This document shows positions 1 to 4,732 of a stretch of 6,907 nt of DNA, one piece after another. Below the pieces are notes generated by a model. The model did no database searches, was not told the DNA's origin, and was given only the letters and a program-made list of their open reading frames with translations. The first letter of the stretch is position 1. Every line of letters starts with the position of its first letter. Both the position numbers and the translations under genes were made by a program. This stretch comes from Alphaproteobacteria bacterium. GTDB taxonomy: Bacteria > Pseudomonadota > Alphaproteobacteria > Rhodobacterales > Rhodobacteraceae. The stretch is from NCBI GenBank assembly GCA_013151535.1, contig JAADIC010000235.1:1-6907 (forward strand), in the 5' to 3' direction.

Positions 1-876
1 GCGGTCGAGGCTTACACCGACATTCCGGTTCTGGGCGCGGTCGGGCGCAATCCGGCGCTTGAGATCGGCGAGCGGCATTTGGGTTTGACTACCCCCTCGG
101 AGTCCTCGGAACTTACAGACATGATCGCCACTTTTGGGGCGGTTATGGCGCGCTCGGTCGATCTGGCGCGGCTGGAAGAGATTGCAAACAACGCTCCGCC
201 GCTTGTTTTCAATCCCGTTACGCCCAAGATATCGACTGGCAGAAACGTCAAAATCGGCATCGCACGCGATACCGCATTCGGGTTTTATTATGCCGATGAC
301 CTTGAGGCTTTTGCGACCAATGGTGCAGAGCTTGTGCCGATTGATACCCTGTCGGACATGCAATTGCCCGACATTGACGGGCTGTTCATCGGCGGCGGTT
401 TTCCCGAAACGCAAATGGCCGCACTTTCGGTCAACAGGGCTTTGATGACGGACATCAAGACCAAGATCGAGAACGGTTTACCCACTTATGCCGAATGTGG
501 CGGCTTGATGTATCTCAGCGAAAGCCTTTCATGGAACGGTGCGTGCCACGAAATGGTCGGGGTCATTCCCGGCGATGCGGTGATGCACGCCAAACCGCAG
601 GGGCGGGGCTATGCGCGATTTGTCCAGACGCCGGATCATCCGTGGGCACAGGCGGGGCAGGCGGTCAAAGCGCACGAGTTTCATTATGCCAGCGTTGAAA
701 ACCTGCCGGATGATCTGGCATATGGCCGCCGGATAAAACGCGGCACAGGCATCGACGGGCAGAATGACGCCATTGTCATGCACAACCTTGTGGCCGGATT
801 TTGCCACCTGCGCTCAAGCGCGGCCAACCCGTGGGTGCGGGATTTTGTGGCGTTTGTGCGCCGCAACGCAACCTGA
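1..876 (+). CDS. dsrN: DsrN-like siroheme / cobyrinate a,c-diamide synthase, 3' part
   Basis: The reading frame is open from base 1 to a TGA at 874-876, giving the last 291 codons. The family is usually about 430-470 residues, so the N-terminal ATP-binding (P-loop) part lies outside the window. Visible is the CobB/CbiA class I glutamine-amidotransferase domain: GGGFPE at window codons 131-136, the nucleophile Cys166 in AECGG, and a HEFHYA motif at 225-230 with a further His in GFCHLR. Such enzymes use glutamine and ATP to amidate the a and c acetates of a corrin or sirohydrochlorin ring. DsrN of sulfur oxidisers is thought to make the siroheme amide used by DsrAB. I prefer DsrN over cobalamin CobB because of the tusA/dsrE2/yeeE neighbours and the tail (HLR followed by NPWVRDFVAF), which recalls DsrN and related siroheme enzymes from memory. 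No cob genes are visible. A classical CobB remains the alternative. Confidence 0.68.
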   Translation, partial: AVEAYTDIPVLGAVGRNPALEIGERHLGLTTPSESSELTDMIATFGAVMARSVDLARLEEIANNAPPLVFNPVTPKISTGRNVKIGIARDTAFGFYYADDLEAFATNGAELVPIDTLSDMQLPDIDGLFIGGGFPETQMAALSVNRALMTDIKTKIENGLPTYAECGGLMYLSESLSWNGACHEMVGVIPGDAVMHAKPQGRGYARFVQTPDHPWAQAGQAVKAHEFHYASVENLPDDLAYGRRIKRGTGIDGQNDAIVMHNLVAGFCHLRSSAANPWVRDFVAFVRRNAT

Positions 877-882
877 GCCAAC

Positions 883-913
883 AAAAAACCCCACCAAATC
901 GGCGGGGCTTTTT
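883..913. terminator. Bidirectional terminator between dsrN and tusA
   Basis: Arms 889-895 (CCCCACC) and 901-907 (GGCGGGG) enclose a 5-base loop. An A-run (883-888) lies on the left and a T-run (909-913) on the right. On the minus strand the mismatch becomes a G-U pair and the stem is followed by six Ts, so it should stop tusA transcription best. On the plus strand one A-C mismatch weakens the stem, but the T-run is present. Its position between two convergent genes fits a shared terminator. Confidence 0.8.
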
Positions 914-935
914 AATTCATGAAGATCAAAACCAC

Positions 936-1160
936 CTAGGCGCGCTTGATCTCGAACTTGTAAATGTCACCTTCGGTGCTGGAGCTGACAAGCTCGTTGC
1001 CGGTCTGGTTACAGAACGCTGCGAAATCGGCAACCGAACCGGGGTCGGTCGAGCGGATATGCAGGATTTCGCCCTGCGGCACAGCCTTCAGCGCCTTCTT
1101 TGCTTTCAGGATGGGCAGCGGGCAATTCAAACCCTCTGCGTTCAGTTCATGTACAGCCAT
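936..1160 (-). CDS. tusA: TusA-family sulfur carrier protein
   Basis: This is a 74-residue protein, the usual TusA size. It carries the family signature CPLPILKAKKAL, with the sulfur-carrying Cys13 in the CPxP motif at the start of the first helix. TusA proteins hold sulfane sulfur as a persulfide on this Cys and pass it to partners. In sulfur oxidisers with Dsr, TusA accepts sulfur from rhodanese/DsrE2-type proteins and feeds DsrEFH/DsrC. The ATG at 1158-1160 is preceded by a good ribosome-binding site (AAGGGAAC on the minus strand), and the stop is TAG. The gene lies 38 bases downstream of dsrE2 on the same strand with no promoter evident in the gap, so the two are probably co-transcribed. 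The terminator at 883-913 closes the unit. Confidence 0.95.
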   Translation of the reverse strand: MAVHELNAEGLNCPLPILKAKKALKAVPQGEILHIRSTDPGSVADFAAFCNQTGNELVSSSTEGDIYKFEIKRA

Positions 1161-1198
1161 ATTATGTTCCCTTTCGTGGAATTCAGCCAGCCAGAGGC

Positions 1199-1711
1199 TT
1201 AGATATATAGGTTGATATCAGACTTTGCCGCGATTTCCATATAGGTCGCCGCACCACCAATTTCGATACCGTCGATCATGTCCTCTGTACCGTATTCAAA
1301 CAGATCCATGGTCATCTGGCAGCCGATCATCTTCACGTCAAGATCAACCGCCGCGTCGCGCAGATCAGGGATCGAGGCCACGCCCTTTTTCTTAATCAGG
1401 TTCTTCATCATGGTGGTCGCCATGCGATCAACGCCCGGAATGGCTGAAACGATGTTCGGCATCGCCATATGCATACCCATCATTGGCATCTTCATGGCCG
1501 GATTGCCCAGCGACGAGATCTTCAGATCAAGGTTCTTGTTCAGAAGCGGCAGGCCGTAGAATGTGAAGAACATGGTCACCTTGATGTCCATCGCCGCAGC
1601 GGTGGTGGCCAGAATGAACGGCGGGTAAGCCCAGTCAAGTGTGCCCTTGGTTACGATCAGCGACATGCTTTTTGCATTGTCGCCTCCGCCTTGAGAATCA
1701 GTATCCAGCAT
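1199..1711 (-). CDS. dsrE2: DsrE2-type DsrE/DsrF/DrsH-like sulfur relay protein
   Basis: A 170-residue protein of the DsrE2 (DrsE_2) family. Family features are an early beta-strand (SLIVTKGTLDWAYPPF, residues 17-32), a hydrophobic segment about 33-57 (AAAMDIKVTMFFTFYGLPLL), a Met-rich middle (residues 70-102, containing MKMPMMGMHMAMP), and the conserved GCQMTMDLF with Cys131, the only cysteine in the protein. The GGAATYM stretch near residue 152 is also family-like. DsrE2 proteins are encoded beside tusA, often with a rhodanese gene, in sulfur oxidisers and act in cytoplasmic sulfur transfer. Here no rhodanese gene is adjacent. The ATG at 1709-1711 has a strong Shine-Dalgarno sequence (GGGAGGGAA, about 5 bases upstream). 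A promoter lies at 1769-1797. The hydrophobic segment could contact the membrane, but this was not calculated. Confidence 0.9.
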   Translation of the reverse strand: MLDTDSQGGGDNAKSMSLIVTKGTLDWAYPPFILATTAAAMDIKVTMFFTFYGLPLLNKNLDLKISSLGNPAMKMPMMGMHMAMPNIVSAIPGVDRMATTMMKNLIKKKGVASIPDLRDAAVDLDVKMIGCQMTMDLFEYGTEDMIDGIEIGGAATYMEIAAKSDINLYI

Positions 1712-1739
1712 TTTCTTCCCTCCCGGTTGCTGTTGTTTG

Positions 1740-1764
1740 TTCTTAATAGTTTAGCTTATTAGAA
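1740..1764. promoter_or_regulatory. AT-rich inverted repeat, candidate repressor operator
   Basis: The plus strand reads TTCTTAATA, eight bases, then TATTAGAA. The cores TAATA and TATTA are exact reverse complements, and the outer TTC/GAA pair also matches if one base is allowed to bulge. It sits directly downstream of the predicted -10 of dsrE2, so a bound protein would block initiation. The divergent ArsR-family gene is the obvious candidate binder. The sequence is not an exact match to the published SqrR pattern (ATTC-N8-GAAT) as I recall it. Confidence 0.45.
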
Positions 1765-1768
1765 GAAG

Positions 1769-1797
1769 TGAATACTGGAGAACGCGTGGCGGGTCAA
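1769..1797 (-). promoter_or_regulatory. Sigma70-type promoter of dsrE2-tusA
   Basis: Read on the minus strand, TTGACC (1792-1797) and TATTCA (1769-1774) are separated by exactly 17 bases, a good housekeeping-sigma match. Transcription should start near 1762, leaving a leader of about 50 bases before the dsrE2 ATG. The inverted repeat at 1740-1764 covers the predicted start, as expected for a repressor-controlled promoter. Confidence 0.6.
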
Positions 1798-1855
1798 GGA
1801 AGCGGCGGCAAATCTACCGCAGATGTGAACGAGCGGGTCAAATCGGTGTATGACA

Positions 1856-1872
1856 CTGGCTTAATCTGCCAG
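1856..1872. repeat. Short perfect palindrome CTGGC-N7-GCCAG upstream of arsR
   Basis: Arms 1856-1860 and 1868-1872 are exact reverse complements around a 7-base AT-rich spacer (TTAATCT). It lies about 53 bases before the arsR start, within the divergent intergenic region 1712-1924. It could be a regulator site or a weak leader hairpin. Five-base arms can occur by chance. I found no convincing -35/-10 pair for arsR in this region. Confidence 0.25.
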
Positions 1873-1924
1873 AGCCAAGTAAACAGTCGGTTAATTGACG
1901 ATTTTTCGACAAACAGGGAATGAA

Positions 1925-2227
1925 ATGGATATTGCGGAACTGAAAGACAACGCCTCGCGGGCCAGTGAATTGTTAAAGGTCATGGCCAGCGAATCCCGTC
2001 TGATGATTCTGTGTAATATCCTTGAGGGCGAGAAATCCGTACAGGAATTGCAGGGTCATGTGGGGCTGAGCCAGTCAGCTTTGTCCCAGCAGCTTGCGAT
2101 TCTGCGCGGCCAGAAACTGGTGCGCACTCGGCGCGAGGCGCAATCGGTCTATTATTCCCTTGCCAGTGAAGAAGCCAAGACCCTGATCGGCACGCTGTAC
2201 GAAATATATTGCAAACCCGCGAGCTGA
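1925..2227 (+). CDS. ArsR-family persulfide-sensing repressor (SqrR/BigR-like)
   Basis: A 100-residue winged-helix repressor. The helix-turn-helix spans about residues 38-61 (SVQELQGHVGLSQSALSQQL), and the wing is near 65-81 (RTRREAQSVYYSLAS). The cysteines are Cys30 (LMILCNILEG) and Cys96 (EIYCKP), 66 residues apart. That is the spacing of the redox pair in SqrR (41/107) and BigR (42/108), which form a polysulfide bridge and release DNA when reactive sulfur is present. The metal-site CxC of arsenic-type ArsR proteins is absent (GEKSVQEL instead). I chose the ATG at 1925 because AGGGA precedes it at normal spacing and the protein then starts MDIAELKDNA. An in-frame TTG at 1895 would add ten residues without a better ribosome site. 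It is divergent from dsrE2-tusA and upstream of yeeE, so it probably represses one or both in the absence of sulfide or thiosulfate-derived persulfide. Confidence 0.88.
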   Translation: MDIAELKDNASRASELLKVMASESRLMILCNILEGEKSVQELQGHVGLSQSALSQQLAILRGQKLVRTRREAQSVYYSLASEEAKTLIGTLYEIYCKPAS

Positions 2228-2250
2228 CCGGCGCTACCCCCACAATAATT

Positions 2251-2265
2251 TGTAACAATTTTACA
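2251..2265. promoter_or_regulatory. Perfect dyad TGTAA-N5-TTACA upstream of yeeE
   Basis: The 15-base site TGTAACAATTTTACA has perfectly complementary 5-base arms. A second, looser TGTA-N10-TACA pair follows at 2271-2288. A -10-like CATAAT occurs at 2287-2292, though no good -35 stands 17 bases before it. The cluster sits just after the arsR stop and about 115-150 bases before the yeeE start, so it probably belongs to the yeeE promoter. The binding protein is unknown. The arms do not match the dsrE2 operator candidate. Confidence 0.45.
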
Positions 2266-2320
2266 CAGAGTGTAGCCATGCGCGTACATAATGTTATATG
2301 CTGATGTTTGAAGATGTTCC

Positions 2321-2359
2321 AGCTTTCCAACCTCAACGCTCAATCGAGGCCGGAAAGTT
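2321..2359 (+). other. Hairpin in the yeeE 5' leader
   Basis: CTTTCC (2323-2328) pairs with GGAAAG (2352-2357), and CCTC (2331-2334) pairs with GAGG (2346-2349), separated by a symmetric 2x2 internal mismatch and closing an 11-base loop. Outer A-U and G-U pairs extend it. There is no T-run after it, so it is not a typical terminator. It would lie in the leader RNA about 45 bases before the yeeE ATG. It may affect mRNA stability or translation, or bind a regulator. Confidence 0.4.
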
Positions 2360-2401
2360 AAAAACAAAACAACCGGAACAGAGTCTGACAAGGGAAGAAA
2401 C

Positions 2402-2893
2402 ATGATTGATATTTGGAAAGAGGTGGTGATCGAATCTCCGGCGTTTTTTATCGGCTGGGGCGGATTGATTATCGGCATGGTGTTCGGGTTCATCATTTAC
2501 CGCACCAATTTTTGCACCATGGGGTCGATTTCCGACATCCTGACATTCGGGGATTACAGCCGCTTTCGGGCCTGGCTGTTGGCCGGGGCCACCGCGATCA
2601 TCGGGGTTGGCGTTTTGCAGAAGCTGGGGGTTATGAACCCGGCTGATGCGATGTATATGACGCCGAGTTTTGGTTGGGCGGCCAATGTTGTCGGTGGGTT
2701 GATGTTCGGCCTCGGCATGGTTCTTTCCGGCGGTTGTATCAGCCGCAATCTGGTGCGCGCGGGCGGTGGTGATTTACGCTCGTTGATGGTTCTGATGATT
2801 ACCGGCATTTTCGCGTTCATGACAATTGGCGGCATAATCGGACCTTTGCGCATATCCTTATTCGCGCCGGTCACCGCCGATCACTTGGCCTGA
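2402..2893 (+). CDS. YeeE/YedE sulfur transporter, N-terminal half (frame broken)
   Basis: The ATG at 2402 follows AGGGA at good spacing. The frame gives 163 residues and ends at TGA 2891-2893. It is the first half of a Sulf_transp (YeeE/YedE) membrane protein, a family linked to thiosulfate or other sulfur-compound uptake. Four hydrophobic segments are visible at about residues 13-33, 58-75, 92-110 and 127-148. The conserved cysteines are Cys38 (TNFCTMG) and Cys112 (SGGCISRNLVRAGGGDLRS), placed like the thiosulfate-relay cysteines of E. coli/Spirochaeta YeeE. Family-like sequence continues to PVTAD (residue 160) and is followed by three unrelated residues and a stop. The expected continuation lies in the next frame (see 2881-3486). 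So this is probably one 361-residue gene with a one-base deletion rather than a true short protein. Its neighbours tusA, dsrE2 and a persulfide-type repressor fit a sulfur substrate. Confidence 0.85.
   Translation: MIDIWKEVVIESPAFFIGWGGLIIGMVFGFIIYRTNFCTMGSISDILTFGDYSRFRAWLLAGATAIIGVGVLQKLGVMNPADAMYMTPSFGWAANVVGGLMFGLGMVLSGGCISRNLVRAGGGDLRSLMVLMITGIFAFMTIGGIIGPLRISLFAPVTADHLA
2879..2884 (+). pseudogene. Apparent -1 frameshift joining the two yeeE halves
   Basis: Upstream the family sequence runs in one frame up to GTC ACC GCC GAT (VTAD, ending at 2881). Downstream it runs in the -1 frame from TCA CTT GGC CTG (SLGL, starting at 2881) into KTQGLGEMVGYLTGL. Adding one base after GAT (for example T) restores a 361-codon frame from 2402 to 3486. 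I see no slippery heptamer, so programmed frameshifting is unlikely. A recent mutation or a sequencing/assembly error is more likely. Confidence 0.75.
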
Positions 2894-2904
2894 AGACACA
2901 GGGC

Positions 2905-3486
2905 TTGGGCGAAATGGTCGGCTATCTGACGGGTTTGAACAGGGAAACCACATCATGGGCGGTGCTGGCGCTGGTTGCCGGTGGTATCCTGATCTTTTGC
3001 TTCAAGGATGCAAAATTCCGCAAATCACGCCCCAATCTGATCGCCGGTTTCGGTATCGGCCTATGTGTGGTTGCGGGTTGGTTTCTGACTGGCCTTGCCT
3101 TGGACCCTTTTGACCCGACGCAACGGCCGATCTCGCTGACCTATGTGCGCCCGACGGGTGATACGCTGGAATACCTGATGCGTTACACAGCACTTGGGCC
3201 TCCGGGCTTTGGTGTTGTCACGCTGCTCGGGGCCATGTTGGGCGGTTTTCTTGGTGCGGCATCCATGAAGCGGCTGCACTTGATTACGTTCGCCGACAAA
3301 AACGATTCGTGGCGCAATATGGTTGGCGCGGCTCTGATGGGGGTTGGCGGTGTGCTGGCGCTGGGCTGTACGGTTGGCCAGGCCATGACCGGATTTTCAA
3401 CGCTGGCCATGGGCTCTATCATCACGTTTTTCTTTATCGTGATGGGCGGTATTGGCGGCATGAAAATCATGGAGCGTCTGGCTTAA
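2905..3486 (+). CDS. YeeE/YedE sulfur transporter, C-terminal half
   Basis: This frame is open from before 2881 to TAA 3484-3486. If it were a separate protein it would start at TTG 2905 (193 residues) or ATG 2914, neither with a convincing ribosome-binding site. Meaningful sequence begins earlier, at SLGLKTQGLG from 2881, which argues that it is the tail of the upstream gene. Hydrophobic segments are visible near 2956-3003, 3031-3093, 3202-3264 and 3322-3471. The second half-repeat of the family carries GVGGVLALGCTVGQAMTG with the conserved Cys, which would be residue 323 of the joined protein. It mirrors SGGC in the first half. Two-subunit versions of this family exist (PmpA/PmpB type), so coupled translation of two halves cannot be excluded, but continuity across the break favours one gene. 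It ends 30 bases before a strong terminator. Confidence 0.8.
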   Translation: MGEMVGYLTGLNRETTSWAVLALVAGGILIFCFKDAKFRKSRPNLIAGFGIGLCVVAGWFLTGLALDPFDPTQRPISLTYVRPTGDTLEYLMRYTALGPPGFGVVTLLGAMLGGFLGAASMKRLHLITFADKNDSWRNMVGAALMGVGGVLALGCTVGQAMTGFSTLAMGSIITFFFIVMGGIGGMKIMERLA

Positions 3487-3512
3487 AATCCGGTCGCCGC
3501 CAATCAAGTTCT

Positions 3513-3540
3513 AAAGCCCCGCCGCTGAGCGGGGCTTTTT
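3513..3540. terminator. Strong rho-independent terminator between yeeE and mrp
   Basis: AAAGCCCCGC (3513-3522) and GCGGGGCTTT (3529-3538) form a perfect 10-bp stem with a 6-base loop, ending in a run of five Ts on the plus strand. It stops yeeE transcription. On the minus strand the stem is followed by only three Ts, so it is a weaker stop for mrp, whose TGA lies a few bases away. Confidence 0.9.
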
Positions 3541-3544
3541 CGTG

Positions 3545-4648
3545 TCAATCTTCGTCGTCTTCCGGAAACAACTGCGCCGCAACTTTCAGCGCGATGCTTT
3601 TGTATTTCGCGGCGTGCAGGCCATCGGGCTGGGCATGAACCACTGGCGTGCCAGCGTCTGACAACAGCCGGATATCCATGTGCAGCGGGATCGCGCCAAG
3701 GAAGGGTACGCCCAGTTTCATCGCCTCGGCTTCGGCCCCGCCATGGCCGAAAATATCCGAGGTTTTGCCGCAATGGGGGCAGATGAAGGTGCTCATATTC
3801 TCGACGATGCCCATGATGGGAACGTCCACATTCATGAACATCTTGAGGCCCTTGCGCGCATCAATCAGCGCCAGATCCTGCGGTGTCGAGACAATCACCG
3901 AACCGGTCAACGGCACCTGTTGCGCCATAGTCAACTGCGAATCCCCCGTGCCCGGCGGCATGTCCAGCACCAGCACATCCAATTCACCCCAATTCACTTC
4001 GCGCACCATCTGCATCAGGGCCGATACAACCATCGGGCCGCGCCAGATCACCGGGCTTTCCTCGTCTTGCAAAAAGCCCATGGACATCACCCTGACGCCA
4101 TATTGCTCAAGCGGGATGATACGATCCTCGATAATGTCGGGCCGTTGCGCGGCCATGCCCATCAGGCGCGGCAGCGAAGGCCCATAGATGTCTGCATCCA
4201 GCAAGCCGACGCTCATGCCAAGGGCGGAAAGCGCCAGCGCGAGATTGACTGCAGTGGTCGATTTACCAACCCCGCCCTTGCCCGAAGCCACGGCCAGAAT
4301 AGTTTTCACACCGGGGATCGAGCCCGGTGCCGGGCGCATATCGGCACCAACTCCACGATCTTTCTTGCGCGTCAGGCCCGGCGGTTGTTGCGCCGGATCA
4401 AACTGCGGCGCGCGTCCGGGTGTTAATGCGACCAAAACGCTGGAAACGCCCTCTAACTCGTTCACAGCTTTTTCGGCGGTGGTTTGCAGCGCCGCCATTT
4501 CACCGCTGAAATCAGCCGGAACCTTGATCGAAAAGATCACCTTGCCGTCATTCACCGCAATATCCGACACCAGCCCAAGCGCCACGATATTGCCGCCAAG
4601 CCCTTCGCCGGAAACCGAGCGCAGCTTTTCAAGTATCTTGTCTTTCAT
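3545..4648 (-). CDS. mrp: Mrp/ApbC-type iron-sulfur cluster carrier ATPase
   Basis: A 367-residue protein of normal length for Mrp/ApbC/NBP35-like carriers. Residues 3-76 form an MIP18/DUF59-type domain, followed by a Pro-rich linker (about 77-113). The P-loop ATPase has a deviant Walker A, GKGGVGKST, at 123-131, then DADIYGPSLPRLMG at 151-164 and DMPPGTGD at 229-236. The cluster-binding C290-PH-C293 sits in STFICPHCGKTSD. The tail is acidic (EDDED). The family binds and transfers 4Fe-4S clusters to apoproteins in the cytoplasm. I chose the ATG at 4646-4648 because GGGGAACC precedes it and the domain starts directly. An upstream in-frame ATG at 4720 would lie upstream of the promoter and adds unrelated sequence. 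It is on the same strand as cbbR but has its own promoter. Dsr enzymes need many Fe-S clusters, so a supporting role is possible but not shown. Confidence 0.93.
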   Translation of the reverse strand: MKDKILEKLRSVSGEGLGGNIVALGLVSDIAVNDGKVIFSIKVPADFSGEMAALQTTAEKAVNELEGVSSVLVALTPGRAPQFDPAQQPPGLTRKKDRGVGADMRPAPGSIPGVKTILAVASGKGGVGKSTTAVNLALALSALGMSVGLLDADIYGPSLPRLMGMAAQRPDIIEDRIIPLEQYGVRVMSMGFLQDEESPVIWRGPMVVSALMQMVREVNWGELDVLVLDMPPGTGDSQLTMAQQVPLTGSVIVSTPQDLALIDARKGLKMFMNVDVPIMGIVENMSTFICPHCGKTSDIFGHGGAEAEAMKLGVPFLGAIPLHMDIRLLSDAGTPVVHAQPDGLHAAKYKSIALKVAAQLFPEDDED

Positions 4649-4681
4649 GCCGGTTCCCCAGTCCTGTTCATTTATGCATAG

Positions 4682-4710
4682 ATTAGAATGTATATAAGTA
4701 AATTTGTCAA
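4682..4710 (-). promoter_or_regulatory. Near-consensus sigma70 promoter of mrp
   Basis: On the minus strand a perfect -35 TTGACA (4705-4710) and a -10 TCTAAT (4682-4687, five of six matches) are separated by 17 AT-rich bases. Predicted initiation near 4675 gives a leader of about 27 bases. The strength of the match suggests largely constitutive expression of mrp, independent of cbbR read-through. Confidence 0.75.
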
Positions 4711-4732
4711 CCATTCGCAAAGCGTTTCGCCC

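Noticed and set aside
801..1202. Long plus-strand open frame of 133 codons across the dsrN end and antisense to tusA
   Set aside because: It crosses the terminator and lies opposite a clear tusA gene; it is a frame shadow.
1712..1924. Small RNA or riboswitch in the dsrE2-arsR intergenic region
   Set aside because: Apart from the inverted repeat and a 5-bp-arm palindrome I see no terminator or recognisable fold.
1925..2227. Arsenic or metal sensor function for the ArsR-family protein
   Set aside because: The metal-binding CxC motif in the DNA-binding helix region is absent, and the cysteine spacing fits sulfur sensors.
2879..2893. Programmed -1 frameshifting in yeeE
   Set aside because: No slippery heptamer and no evident downstream pseudoknot; a one-base deletion or sequence error is simpler.
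3680..4426. Plus-strand open frame of 248 codons opposite mrp
   Set aside because: It is antisense to a well-supported ATPase and has the His/Arg-rich composition of a high-GC shadow frame.
4649..4720. N-terminal extension of mrp from an upstream ATG
   Set aside because: The extension would start upstream of the near-consensus promoter at 4682-4710 and has no family similarity; the ATG at 4648 has a good ribosome site.
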